From contig NMRA01000143.1 of the NCBI GenBank assembly GCA_002633005.1, positions 67,402 to 131,401 of the forward strand: a DNA stretch of 64,000 bases. Reading direction: 5' to 3'. The notes under the pieces are model-generated. The model saw only the letters and a list, made by a program, of their open reading frames with translations. It did no database searches and was not told the origin of the DNA. Shown in pieces: positions 23,463 to 34,272 of the stretch (its first letter is position 1; the number at the start of each line of letters is the position of its first letter). A program made the position numbers and the translations under genes. This stretch comes from Phoronis australis (Eukaryota > Phoronida > Phoronidae).

Positions 23463-24627
23463 TGGAGAGGAAAGTCCTTGAGGAAATGGTTGGGAGTACC
23501 ATCAAGCTTTACGAGTGGGGGTTTATACAGCAAGCCAGCAGCAGTCGTCTTACCTACAAGGTCGCTGGTAGAGGAGTTCAAGGTGGGGAAAGCTAGAGCC
23601 TGGATGACGTTAGGGAATCTAAGGATAGCTTGCTGAGAAGTGCCTGAGTTAAGATCACGGCAGGTACAAAGTGGGAAGCAGCAGCGGCTGTGGCAGAGGC
23701 TGAGAGCAGACTGTGGCACAAGGATATAGTCGGAACAGTGTGCGTGGGTAGACAAGGGCTAGGCTTTGTACCAACTAAGAGGTGGAAGACAACAAAAGAA
23801 AAGGAACGTAGGGATATGGTGCTTCAGGAGATACGCATTGCTGAAGAAGAGAGGAGAGGTGCTATAGCGGTGGGCTTAAGGAAGCAGGGAGAATGGACGA
23901 CGTGGGATGGCTGTTTGAGAAAGAAGATCACTCCAAAGGATCTTTTGTCATCACAAAGTCAGAGACTCAGCTTTGTGCTTAGAGCAGTGTACGATCAACT
24001 TCCCACGCCGAGGAGCTTGAGTCTGTGGGGGGAATCTGAAGATGATAGATTTGATAGGTGTAGGGAACCAGGAACTTTACAGCACATACTATCAGCGTGC
24101 AAAGCAGCACTAGCAGAGGGAAAGTATACTTGGCGGCATAACCAAGTGCTGAAGTCCTTGTCACATATCCTGGACATCGATAGGAGAGCAGGGGAAAAGA
24201 TTAGCAGTGGAGGAGGAAATCCCCACCAGAGTTTATTTCATAAATCAAGCGACTGGAAGATGACGGTAGATCTGGGAAGTCGAGCAGTTTTCCCAACACA
24301 AAACCAGTGACAGCTATGAAGCCTGATATACATGTAGTTTTATGGTCGGACAGCCTAAAAGAATTGGCCATAATAGGGTTAACAGTGCCGTGGGAGACAA
24401 GGATCGATGAAGCCAACGAGAGGAAGACAATGAAGTATCAAGGTCTGTTACATGATTCCACAGACAATGGGTGGAAGTGGTACAACATCCCAGTTGAAGT
24501 TGGTTGTAGAGGATTTACCACTAAGAGCTTATGGAGAATGGCAAAGATTTTGGGGCTTATTAAGACATCACGGAAGGAGCTGTTTAAGACCTGTTCAGCA
24601 GCAGGAGAAGCAGCTTCAGCATACATC
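23463..24627 (+). mobile_element. LINE 3' part: RT C-terminus, zinc knuckle and endonuclease-like domain
   Basis: Frames in order encode KWLGVPSSFTSGGLY and LVEEFKVGKAR (end of a reverse transcriptase), a stop near 23620, then from about 23680 AAAAVAEAESR, the segment RFDRCREPGTLQHILSACK (a C..H....C zinc-binding motif) and YTWRHNQVLK. After another frame change near 24290 comes KPDIHVVLWSDS then IGLTVPWE, and VEVGCRGF. The PD...(E/L)LT spacing resembles the restriction-like endonuclease of R2-type LINEs; that assignment is inference. Two frame breaks show it is dead. It is a LINE that keeps only its 3' half, as expected from 5' truncation. Confidence 0.8.
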
Positions 24628-25406
24628 TGAGGTAATGATCCACCTTAGGGGGCCCGGGTTTTGGAGGTCGTACTGGAGCAGGGCCGAAACAACCAATGAC
24701 GATTTCTAACCAGCTGAAGACGAGCGACGGTCAGCAGCAACGACACCGCTGTTTAAATGTAAGTAAGTTTTTGAGACACTAAGGTTTAGCCATCAGTTTT
24801 GCTTTCTTAATCGTCGTTTTTGCTTGTGAAACAGACGACATACCAGTCACACTTTCAGCATTGAGAGAATTGCTAAGCATGTCACAGAATGTCTTCAGAT
24901 TTCTTAGGACTGGGCGTGTATATTTTATTTGTATCCGGATTACCTCCGCTTAATTCCGTTCTTGCTATTCGAAGTGGAGTGAGGTTTCGATATTACAAAT
25001 GTAGCTGCCACGGGCATCACAGAGAGTGATATTTACGCGAACAGAAAAATTCAAATATTAAATTACATAATTTTTCTTCTGAGTTCGTTAGAACCTGGTA
25101 CTGTATTCTGGTTCAATTAAAGTGGCTTAGAGCGTGAAAAATAGTATAATATAAGAAAGTAAACGTTACTCGTCTTGTATAAACCTGTATCATGTCATGG
25201 CGTACAAGTTTTTTGTAGGTTTTGTAAATATACTGAGTTTAAGATGAGTTAGGAGTATTTTTCTTTAGGTTTGAAAGTTGACCAAAAAGACACGCCTTCG
25301 TGCTCGCCAAGTCCGACATTATAGTCCCAAAATGCATTGCGGTGTTTTAGTTGGAAATTGCCTGATGACCTCAGAGAGGTAAAAGGTCGCCGAAAGCAAA
25401 ACAGTG
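24628..25406. other. No recognisable gene
   Basis: The first 100 bases may be the LINE 3' untranslated tail. The remainder, up to the ATG at 25407, is AT-rich without motifs and would hold the promoter of the exon that follows. Confidence 0.35.
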
Positions 25407-25466
25407 ATGGCTGATTTCGAAAGCACGTCGACGCCTCGATTGGCTCAAAGAAGTCCAATTTCTGAA
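25407..25466 (+). CDS. Possible first exon of an unknown gene
   Basis: ATGG in a fair start context opens exactly 20 codons (MADFESTSTPRLAQRS...) ending at a consensus GTAAGT donor, phase 0. The sequence is S/T/R-rich with no domain. No downstream exon in matching phase is certain; the one at 26365 matches only if read in a frame that stops after 17 codons. Reported because start and donor are both good. Confidence 0.35.
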
Positions 25467-26364
25467 GTAAGTTATCGATTTATGTTCATTTCTAACGGAA
25501 AACGTTTAGTGAGTGAAAATAGTCTGGCTCATCATAGACTATTTTTTTCTATAATCTATGGTCAAAATGAACACTAACATTTTGCTAAAAGCACTTCAAC
25601 GCATCGTGACTGTACGTATGATTTATAACTACAGTGTATCTCGGTTTGATTGTTACTACATGGCGACTGCGTCGTCACCGTTAAGTAAGTAACGGAGTAG
25701 TGCAAGTTCAATTAGCTAAATCCTCGGCTGTTTGTGGTGGGAAGAAAATTTAAGCTGAACTCCTCTGAAAACCTTCGTTGGGACTTCTTGTTTACAGATT
25801 CAAAAATTCCCCATAATTTCTTACTCTGGTTTTTTTTTTTAATTCTGGGGCCAAAGTACATGAAGTCGATGTAGGGTTCAAATGGCATGTTTACATTGAC
25901 CAACTGCAATGAGTTCGCCTACTTTTTTATTACATTAAATCAATATCATAGTAATCACACTGTTATTTACTGTAATTCTAACCAATTACAAGGTGCTTCA
26001 CTGTCAAGGCTTTGTAGCACTGGCAAAACATAGAACAGACATTACCTTGTATACTTTGTTTGAATGGACTTATGAGCATACAGTCAAGATAAATAAAGTG
26101 CTTAACTCGAAGCAGTGTTCAGTTTACCATTGCACCAAAAACCTATTAGAATCGATCAGTGACGACCTACGCACACCTAAAACGTGACAAGAGCTTAGAC
26201 CAACAGACTGGAGCTGAGGCCTCGCTAATGGAATGATGTCACAAACGGAATTTCGCCACACATTACCAGTCTTGTTTGCTTTGGTTTGGAAATTACATCC
26301 AATGTTAGGCATGGCTATTGATGACCTTCGATATAAAATTTGATAGGTCTGTTTGTTTCCATAG

Positions 26365-26551
26365 GGTATGTGGGAGAGCCAGGAGAACAAGGAGAGGTGT
26401 AAGTGTAAGAAGGGATAGAGGAAGGAAAGGAAGGTCAGTCGCTACAGCTACAACTGGTCCAACCTCAGTGACCCCAGCTCAACGTGGTCTGCAAGCTTAT
26501 GTATCTCGTCAAGCTGACGTACATGTACAGGTACTTCATGATGAATACTAA
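26365..26551 (+). CDS. Possible terminal exon, arginine-rich
   Basis: The acceptor TTTGTTTCCATAG leads into a frame (phase 2 entry) that starts VCGRARRTRRGVSVRRDRG and ends VQVLHDEY plus a stop. The arginine-rich part is encoded by AGG/AGA-rich sequence, which keeps several frames open, so the frame choice is weak. A phase-0 entry from 25466 would instead give a short cysteine-containing peptide. Low confidence. Confidence 0.25.
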
Positions 26552-27039
26552 ACATGTGAAAAAACAACTCAAAAACTCAAGTTCAGAGAAGCATTTATAA
26601 CTTGTAAATATATAAGACATCCTATACTTTATAATCTAAGTCATGTTATATCTTGAAAAAATTAGGAGACATTATATTTTACGCAGATTTTCATGTGGTT
26701 ATCATTTGTCTAATGATGCAAAATAAGATGTGACATCAACCATTGAATATTATTCCGGTTTGTTCTAGTATTGAGATAAGCTTGTAGCTAAGTGAATTAT
26801 AAGAATACAAGATGTTATAAATATCTCCTTTCTGTAATTGGTGAAAAATCTCCTAATCTTCAGAGAAGAATAAATGCAATGACCAAATGAGCAAGTGCGT
26901 CACCTTTCGGAGAAGGTGGTAGAAAGGCAGTGTTGAGCCTTTAACAGAAGAGGAAATCCGAACATCGCTGACATTCTTTGCAAGACACGTTGATAAATTT
27001 TGAAATGGAAGGGAGGGTGTCATAAAAACAATGATTTTT
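26552..27039. other. No recognisable gene
   Basis: AT-rich, without recognisable features; downstream flank of the minus-strand gene that follows. Confidence 0.4.
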
Positions 27040-27193
27040 CTATCGTCCACAGCTGAGTGCACCAGCTGCATCATGAATCTTGTGGACACCATGGAAACCT
27101 ATGTACAACGTGTCATCATAATCCTCTCCACCAAACTCTTCATCTCCAAATCCGACATCGCTAATATCCACATCATCAAGGATACTTTCTGGA
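27040..27193 (-). CDS. Phase-2 exon gene: alternative last exon
   Basis: The acceptor CTCCTGTTGCAG is followed by an acidic frame entered in phase 2: SILDDVDISDVGFGDEEFGG and so on, ending ALSCGR plus a stop. Its entry phase fits the exon at 28031-28111, skipping 27450-27528, so it could be an alternative terminal exon. No domain recognised. Confidence 0.4.
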
Positions 27194-27449
27194 CTGCAAC
27201 AGGAGAAAGCGTGATGATCTTGCGCAGTAAAATTTCAAAAAGGACACAACACCTAGCCCCTGTAACGCAGATTAACTACTAAGTAACATGGGTCGCATTA
27301 TGTGCACTGGAGAACAGTTAAATACAGTTCTTTCAGAACTCAAATGTTTTATGCATAAAACGCTTGATGACGCCTTACGATGCCTTCTTTAGTCAGTTTG
27401 CGGGTCCTAATGGTTACTACTGTGAAAGAATTTCTGTCCTGTCAGGGCC

Positions 27450-27528
27450 TCAAACCCGAGATTCATTGCACTTTCGGTCATCATCCATGTCATCGCATGC
27501 TATGTCCTCAGAAACATCAAACGTTAGC
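27450..27528 (-). CDS. Phase-2 exon gene: last exon
   Basis: The acceptor TTTCTATATTACAG leads in phase 2 to LTFDVSEDIACDDMDDDRK and then NESRV plus a stop. It joins exon 28031-28111 in frame and gives an acidic C-terminus. Confidence 0.4.
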
Positions 27529-28030
27529 CTGTAATATAGAAATTCAAAAATGTTCAAGTGTTTCTCTTGCTTAAATTGTTTAGCATCGGTCAGTCTGCAT
27601 TTATTGGATTTCAGCACATATCGCCTAACCACGATTAAGGTATAACATATAGAAACATAACCATGTATGACATGGTCTTTATACTTCGAACTCAGAAAAC
27701 AGACTTAGGAAATTCTACACAGAGCACACATTTATGACTTGATGTCAAGTAAAATACCACCACAAATTTGATGGATTGTGTATGCTACTGATAAAAACTC
27801 CTCAAAATCCCAACAATTTCAACGATGCTTTCGAATATAAACTTTTAAATTATACAGCACTCAAGTTCAAAAAAGAAAAAAATGTCAAATTCGGTGCAAA
27901 AAATGTAGCTGCAAAACTAGTGAATTCAACTCTGCCCACAGTATCTTCGAATAAGTTAGGAATACCAACTTGTCACGTTAAAAACACAAATATGACAAGA
28001 TTAGTCGCAGGATGACCTATGAGACCACAC

Positions 28031-28111
28031 CTAAAGGGTGGTGCTTTCTCAAAAGGGTCACCAAAACTGCTGCCCATCTGCTTTTTGATGCATTCACTTT
28101 TAGTTACATTT
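28031..28111 (-). CDS. Phase-2 exon gene: exon 6
   Basis: 81 bases between a GATTTTCAG acceptor and a GTGTGG donor, phase 2 in and out. It encodes NVTKSECIKKQMGSSFGDPF and then EKAPPF. Length divisible by three and both splice sites support it; no domain. Confidence 0.45.
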
Positions 28112-28435
28112 CTGAAAATCACAAATATATACAATGCATGTACATGTATACTGAGAATGCAATATTCAGTCATGCTTAGAAGAGAAACGTCAGACATGTA
28201 GAAAAATTCATTTTTATCGGAATGTACCATGTATATTACATGCACGAAATATTTCACAATTCAATTATCACTTACAACACTAAACAATTTGTTGCCAAGA
28301 TAATTTATGAGCACTGACTAGTTTGGAAGTTGAGACAAATCTTTAACTTAAGTCAAAAATGAACTTAAGTCAGTTTATTTAAACAGACCCCAATACTTTC
28401 ACATCAACCTTGTAATGAATGGCCTGGATACATAC

Positions 28436-28501
28436 CTCGAAGCTTCGTCGTCACAGGCTGAATCACTTTACATTGCATTGATTCCAGAAAGCTCAAGCCC
28501 A
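28436..28501 (-). CDS. Phase-2 exon gene: exon 5, with in-frame stop
   Basis: 66 bases between a TTTTCAG acceptor and a GTATGT donor. In the phase-2 frame of its neighbours it reads SGLELSGINAM, a TAA stop at 28468-28470, then SDSACDDEAS, leaving AG for the next exon. A different frame is fully open but fits neither neighbour. Either this exon ends the protein here, or the TAA is a lesion or base-call error. Confidence 0.4.
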
Positions 28502-28904
28502 CTGAAAATACACCATTGGCATAACCACATTTAAGTAATAAAAAAGTTACATAGAGTTCAACATTTGTCAGCAACTACACAAGTGTACCAGGCAGTCGTA
28601 GGTACAAATTTTGAGTGATACGCACAAGCATCAAGTCTTACACATGAACTTCAAGTCAAGCGCAAAACATTGCATCATTAGGAAGAACACTTTATTCATA
28701 CGTACGAACCACAACATGATGTGTACAAACAAAAAACCATGCACACGAACTAACAAATCAAGCGTACGAACAAAATCAGACATTGTCAAATAAGCCGACG
28801 GCTTTTAAATTTTATGTCTTGACATCCTGTGTTCCTAAAGCACTGTCAGTAAATAATTCAGTAACACAGAGTACAAATATTCATTTTGAATAACAGTTTC
28901 GCAC

Positions 28905-28994
28905 CTGAGTAATGTCGATGGATGTAAACCAGTTTGTGTTGATGAGACTAGTTTTGAGGTCCCAGGCTTCTTAACAGCAGTAGCACAGTCATAT
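28905..28994 (-). CDS. Phase-2 exon gene: exon 4
   Basis: 90 bases, acceptor TTATCTTTACAG, donor GTGCGA, phase 2 in and out; only this frame is open. It encodes YDCATAVKKPGTSKLVSSTQ and onward, S/T/K-rich. It joins exon 29430-29540 to read LVQR-YDCATA. Confidence 0.5.
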
Positions 28995-29429
28995 CTGTAA
29001 AGATAACATCAAACAAAATCTGGTTACTTTTGAAGTGTTTTAAGGACAATGCTTAGCGAGTAAGTTCAGAGTCAGTTCAGTAAAACAAGTTACAATATTT
29101 GCACAATAATTCAAGTGTACATAAGGTACAATAAAATCAAAATCAACGAAGAACAAAGTTATGAAAGCAAAATCTTGATGAAAATACAACCATTCAGTCC
29201 ATAGTCCAAGCCAGTTAAGACTTAATGAGTGCAAGTTCATTAATATTTAAAACAATGGCAAGCTGGAATGACTTGATTTAAATTCGTAACCCTCACAAAA
29301 AACTGACTTGGAGTTTTCATCGAACGCAAATTTCCATTCCATGTCGTGTATTATCATAGCCACCAATACTAGTAGGTGAAGATATAAGTAGACAACACAC
29401 ATTCATTGAAAAAGTAATTTCTAGAATAC

Positions 29430-29540
29430 CTTTGAACTAACTGGGAAGTTGCAAGTGTTGCAGATACAGCTTCAGGTTTTGACTCTGTGGACACTTTTCT
29501 AGACATTGTTGCCAATCTTTCACGTTTTGCCACTTCATAC
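29430..29540 (-). CDS. Phase-2 exon gene: exon 3
   Basis: 111 bases, acceptor GCACTGTAG, donor GTATTC, phase 2 in and out. It encodes YEVAKRERLATMSRKVSTES and then KPEAVSATLATSQLVQ. The start is basic and helix-like; no family recognised. Confidence 0.5.
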
Positions 29541-29792
29541 CTACAGTGCAAAAATGAAATTACAAAAAACCAAGTTATAAACTACAGGTAGAGATGTCAA
29601 AGCATACAGGTGGTAAAATTCACCACCATAATAACCAAACTACATGAATCACCGTCACAAACATTGCGAGTGCAATTCATTACTTAATTTGTTTTTGTGA
29701 ATTGGAATTTGTAACCAAAAAATATCCTCAATTGATGTATTTTTAAATTTTGAAAATCCATCAACGAACGTTTCTGCTTTTACTTCGTAAAC

Positions 29793-29929
29793 CTTTGTAG
29801 GGCAGCAAAATTTTGATTAATGGGGTTTTGGCAGTGGATTTTCTTCTAGATGTTGCATAATATCTTTCATGAAGGTAGGCCTCTTGATCTCTCAGATTAT
29901 AATGCCTCTTTATGTCAATATACATAGAT
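29793..29929 (-). CDS. Phase-2 exon gene: exon 2, one base short
   Basis: Acceptor TTATTTGCAG, donor GTTTAC. It enters in phase 2 and encodes SMYIDIKRHYNLRDQEAYLH then ERYYATSRRKS. Its length is 137, while every other internal exon is a multiple of three. The frame needed by exon 3 is open from the C-run near 29822 to the donor and would end with NFAALQ joined to R-YEVAKRER. One missing C in that run would explain everything, whether a real lesion or a homopolymer error. Confidence 0.5.
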
Positions 29930-30880
29930 CTGCAAATAAGGTACAAGAATTAAGGTAAACAAGGCTACAAACCCATGAGACATGACTTTGTACCTAAGTT
30001 GTAAGCACTAAATCTAGCAAAATGCACGACTTGCCACTAAAACAGAATTGCTGTCTGAACAGGGACATAACTCGTGGCACAGATGGTCTTCTAGGGGCAG
30101 CAAGAAGCCTTTCGGCAACTCGTACCTCGCACACACTAAACCATCAAAGTCATACTGCCTTACGTACCTTTATAACATAGACATGGTCACCTTAGGAAGC
30201 TGTCGATGACTTTAATTCCTTCCAACTTGAAAAAATACTTTGGTAATCAAAATTTCTTTATGGTAAGTTTCTTTGTTCAATTACAGTATCATTTTGCGCA
30301 GGTATGACTGATACAACTCTGGTTTCAAGCAGTAGCAAACTCTGGTGATCACCTGTGTAGTGCTTTAGTGATTAGTTTACTCTGTCATGGAGGTCGACCT
30401 CGATGTGATTTCAAATCGCTACAGCTGGGAAGAGTTTTAGACATTAACGTTCTCCTAAGGTTTCCCCTATCTACAAATGTTGGTTGCAGCAATATGAGTG
30501 TGGCACAATTCGTCAAAAAACTTCGAGCGTATGGAGGGCCTATTGGACTACTGCCGTCTCTACTGCAGTCAGTTGAGATGGCAGTACTATCTCAAAGTAA
30601 TATTGCTTAGGTGTTTCAAGAATTATCAAATGAAAACAACTAAGCAAGCCAGCAATATATGGCGATAAGTAGGTGTAATCTAAATATTGACTTAGCTAAT
30701 GTCAACAGACAAGGCAACTCGGTAAATTTATGTCTGAATCTTAACTTTCACATTCACTTTCTCAGAGAGTTCTCGGACCAAGTGCTACGTTATTGGATCG
30801 AGGTGATTTTGAAGTGCTGGGACCGCGCAATGTCCCGATAACTACCGAAGTATACAAAGCAGGAGCGAACAAATACTTAC

Positions 30881-30985
30881 GCATCAAGCTAGCCTTGGTA
30901 CAAAGCTGTATACTATAGTCTTCATACAGCTTGCTGGGAGGCTAGCATCAAGCTGTCGTTTGGCCAGCTCGGAATTAGTGACCAT
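30881..30985 (-). CDS. Phase-2 exon gene: exon 1, broken by a 54-bp insert
   Basis: The ATG at 30985-30983 starts MVTNSELAKRQLD, then reaches the insertion site. Without the insert plus one duplicated copy (64 bases) the exon would end GATGC at the GTAAGT donor (30880-30871), leaving two bases that fit exon 2 and give LDA-SMYIDIK. With the insert the frame shifts and stops at TGA just before the donor. The model is a basic-to-acidic protein of about 250 residues with no known domain. The gene lies head to head with the DUF3987-like exons, so they may share an upstream region. Support is purely phase, splice signals and frame. Confidence 0.45.
30891..30944. mobile_element. 54-bp palindromic insert with 10-bp target duplication
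   Basis: GCATCAAGCT occurs at 30881-30890 and again at 30945-30954, exactly flanking 54 bases. The insert starts AGCCTTGGTACAAAGCTGTA and its other end, reversed, reads TAGCCTCCCAGCAAGCTGTA, so it folds back on itself. A half-matching relative (TAGCCTTGGTACAAAACTGT then CATACAGCTT) is at 56405-56446. A 9-10 bp duplication is typical of Mutator-like transposition, but at this size that is only a suggestion. Confidence 0.6.
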
Positions 30986-31806
30986 TGGTTCACTTCTAAG
31001 AGATTCCCAGCGACCGTGCTCTGTACCCAAATAAATGTGTCGTTTATTAACTTTCAGCAGCAAGTTTTGCCGTCTTTTCTCTCTGAATCAGTTACCTTGG
31101 ACAAACGTTCTCTTCTTTGACATGTTTCCCTTTTGTTGGGGAATCGCTTCAAAAATGGCATTTAATATAGTTATATTGTTAATATCATAGCATTGTTACG
31201 GTGGTAACTTTTTGGCCCACTTTATGAACAAGACTTGGCGATTTGGATTATTTGCTGTGCAAAAAATTGATTAGTTTAAAAACTGTAAAGAAACGCTGAG
31301 ATTAATGAGCAAATTACTCTTAACGCGCTATTCTCTTAAGTGACAGTAAGAATTGTTGTTGACATGCGCAAGAGGCTTTAGAGTAGCTTCCAAAATAATA
31401 AAATGGAATGTTAGGAGTGTTTTCAGTGTCACTTAACCCTTAGTATTTATTAGCATGTCATATGGTCATGTTTTGGATACCATTGTGTTGTTAAGTCGCG
31501 GTGACGTGGAAAATTGAATTCAAAATGCTGTTTATTTCATTTAATATTCTGCGTTATTGTAATTTTTTAGCTCCAAAACGGCGTTTTGTGAGATGTCATT
31601 AATATTTAATCTAATATAATGTAGCTAAATTATTAATACCATTGCACTGCTACGGTGGTAACTTTTGGCCACTTTCAACAAGATTTGGTGATTTTAATTA
31701 TTTTTAAATGTCCTCCATTTTAAGGATATTTGATGCAGTACTAATGTATTTATTACTTCATTAAATTTGTTACATTTTCTGTAACTAACGTGTTTAACTA
31801 TTTCAG
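30986..31806. other. Upstream or intronic region with a diverged internal duplication
   Basis: The phrase CGGTGGTAACTTTTTGGCC near 31199 recurs as CGGTGGTAACTTTTGGCC near 31655, with similar flanks for about 75 bases. No further exon of either neighbouring gene could be recognised. Confidence 0.4.
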
Positions 31807-32154
31807 GATCAATCAACTTAAGCAATCCTCGCCTCGCCATAACCGGAAGGATTCAGCCAAGGGTGTTAATGTCCTGGCTTGGCGACGAAAGAAGTGAGGC
31901 CACGTCCAACGATGGGCTTTGGAGTCGATTCCTGATGCTGGCTCCAAAACCCAAATTCTTTGAGCCTGAAAGCGAGCCTGACGTATGGGAGGACATCCCG
32001 TCAGTTGCCATGGTGCTCGCGGCAGTCAGGGCGCAACACGTGGAGGACAGGAGATACACACTGTCAGAGGAGGCCAAGCGCCTGTTGAAGGAGGAAATTT
32101 CGTCCTACAACAGCTACACAGAAAGAAATTTACTCACTGATGAGTACATGTGTG
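31807..32154 (+). CDS. DUF3987-like protein, exon a
   Basis: After the acceptor AACTATTTCAG the frame (needs one base from an earlier exon) reads NPRLAITGRIQPRVLMSWLG, then DGLWSRFLMLAPKP, and continues to a perfect GTGAGT donor. The pattern G-x-QP...GL-x-RFL...P is what I associate with DUF3987 proteins (PF13148), a primase/helicase-related family found in phages, plasmids and some animal repeat-borne genes. Substrate and role in animals are not established. The ATP-binding N-terminal half is missing upstream: no exon with a Walker motif was seen back to 30986. It may be the surviving 3' part of a mobile-element gene. Confidence 0.65.
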
Positions 32155-32523
32155 GTGAGTTGGGAAAGTTGAAAACGTCTCTTTGATTGCAAATGTTCAT
32201 GATAACACAGTTGTAGTACTGTAGGTAAATATGAAAAAAGTAAGATGGAATTACACGAAATGTTTCTTTTATATACTTTATGCATTGTTGTGTTAAGCAC
32301 TATTAAGAATGATATGACATTGGTGTTATAACAAGACAGAAAATGTTACTATAGGTACATGTATTTACGATTCTGCAATTAGAAGTCTCTGTTATAGAAG
32401 AATGCTGTGGTTGATGTTGCTAAGAATGTTCTAAACTCGTTGGCAATAGTTAATGCAGTTTTTAATATTTTTGTAAATGATAGCATAACCGTGTGATCGA
32501 TATAATTTTCTCTTTATTTATAG

Positions 32524-32764
32524 GAGTGTATGCCAAGGCCAAAGGGCAGGTGGCAAGACTGTCGGGTATCCTTCAGGCAGCCGAGAATGCAGTCTTGCTT
32601 CTACAAGAGATGGGCAAGACAGCGAGAGACGTGCGTAATGTGGACGCGGACTTCCTGGCTTCCCTAGCGGAAGAAATCGGAAAGAGGGATGTCGCAGAAA
32701 TTATATCTGAATCATCAGCGCGACACGCCATCACGCTACTTCAGATATTTACTGCTCACAAGCG
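32524..32764 (+). CDS. DUF3987-like protein, exon b
   Basis: Acceptor TTTATTTATAG; the split codon restores GVYAKAKGQVARLSGILQAA. This continues the helical C-terminal part of the family (KAKGQ..RLSG is the block I would expect after the RFL block). It ends at a GTAATT donor in phase 2, reading FTAHKR. Entry phase matches exon a exactly. The intron before it is 369 bases. Confidence 0.65.
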
Positions 32765-32841
32765 GTAATTGTCTGGAGTAGTATGCACTAGCGACTTCCA
32801 AACGGACATGGCGTGTGCACGAGCATTGCTGTTGTACTCAG

Positions 32842-33196
32842 CGCCATCATTCAGCATGACGCAGATTTTGCGGTAGAAAAAAGGGGCCTTACGTCGTCAA
32901 CCTACAGGGCGATGATGGAAAGATTGGCGGCGGAAGAGCTCGGTGAACTGAAACTGCAACCAAGCCAATATAACAACAAGGTTTCGGTGACTTTTGTTAA
33001 GAGGCCTCTACCAGATGATCTGGAAGAGGAGGAGGAGTTTCGGTCGAAACTGGAGACGTATGGTGTTGGGTGGGCTGAGTACAGTACATCAGTAGCAGAT
33101 ACGCCAGCTAGGCCTGCGAAGAGGCGCCTATTTGAGGCTGATGAGGATGGGACGTCGCCCACTGCTGCGGAGGCCAGTACCTCTGTGCCTCTGTAG
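32842..33196 (+). CDS. DUF3987-like protein, exon c (terminal)
   Basis: A 77-base intron (32765-32841) ends with a pyrimidine-rich ATTGCTGTTGTACTCAG acceptor. Joining in phase 2 gives KR-AIIQHDADFAVEKRGLTS. The end is acidic then basic (PDDLEEEEEF, then PAKRRLF, a possible nuclear localisation signal) and stops after TSVPL. Because one frame with correct phase runs through three exons without a break, the gene is either functional or recently lost. Confidence 0.65.
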
Positions 33197-34022
33197 GCGT
33201 GATGAATTAATTCACTTTTGGTAGACGTGTTTCATGTAAAATTTGAACAAGTGCAATTCATTTGTCAGCCATATTGTTTCCTCATTTAGTGACATTATAC
33301 TAGTGATATTTATGATTAAGTCATCGGCCCATTTATCTCGTATTACGATCACGACCTGCGAGGTGTTGCAAGATTCTTTAATTTAATGTTTGGATTACCG
33401 TTTGATGGCATGTATATTTTCAGCTCTAGCTTCATATTCAGTTATTAGAAGTGTTTAAATTTATTTCTGGTTAAACCATTTTACTTCACAATGCTTATTA
33501 CTATCGATATGGTTTTTGTATATGTCGCAGTAACTGGGTGATATGTAGCAATGAAACTGGTTTCGTTTTTGGGGAGAGGCTTTGCCGCTAGTGGTTTATT
33601 TAATTTGTTCATTCACACTGTTGTTTATTTGATAGACAACAATGAAAATGCGATGAATGCTTACTCATGCACTTTGTAGTAAATGAATGATATGCAGAGA
33701 TGTTACTCGAAATTGTTGATTTTTCCTAATTTTTTTAGATTTTATCATCACTTAATGTGAAAACGTTTACATTTATTACAGTATTTTGAATTCTTTTGAC
33801 AGTTTTTGATATCCTGTGTATATTCACTAAATAACGGGTAAGCGAAATTGCCAGACACTTATGTTTTGAATGATCACGTTATTTTGATTTGTTTTGGTAA
33901 TTTCTATTATGGCATTCATTATAGAACGGGTAGGCGATGTGTAAGAAAGTATTTGACATGTATTTTAAATGATGTGTTTGTAACTTATTCAGCTATATCA
34001 AATAAAAAATTGCCTTAACAAA
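33197..34022 (+). other. Likely 3' untranslated region of the DUF3987-like gene
   Basis: AT-rich, without open frames. An AATAAA lies at its end (34001-34006). Confidence 0.4.
34001..34006 (+). terminator. Candidate polyadenylation signal
   Basis: AATAAA about 805 bases after the stop codon at 33194-33196; the tandem repeat begins right after it. Confidence 0.4.
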
Positions 34023-34250
34023 AAAACTCTTTTGGGTTATACTTGGCGGGTTAATTATACTTGGCCTATCTGTTGACTTTAATTGCCATAACAAAAACAT
34101 TTCTTGGGTTATACTGAGCGGGTTAATTATACAAAACTCTTCCTGGGTTATACTTGGCGGGTTAATTATACAAAACTCTTCCTGGGTTATACTTGGCGGG
34201 TTAGTTATACAAAACTCTTCCTGGGTTATACTTGGCGGGTTAGTTATACT
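34023..34250 (+). repeat. 39-bp tandem repeat, about five units
   Basis: The unit contains CTGGGTTATACTTGGCGGGT followed by TAATTATAC and AAAACTCTTC. The last three units are nearly identical; the first is interrupted by a TTGGCCTATCTGTTGACTTT spacer that also follows the last unit. Confidence 0.85.
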
Positions 34251-34272
34251 TAGCCTATCTGTTGACTTTGGT

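Noticed and set aside
34023-34250. CRISPR-like array
   Set aside because: The units are contiguous with no spacers, and the genome is eukaryotic; it is a plain tandem repeat.
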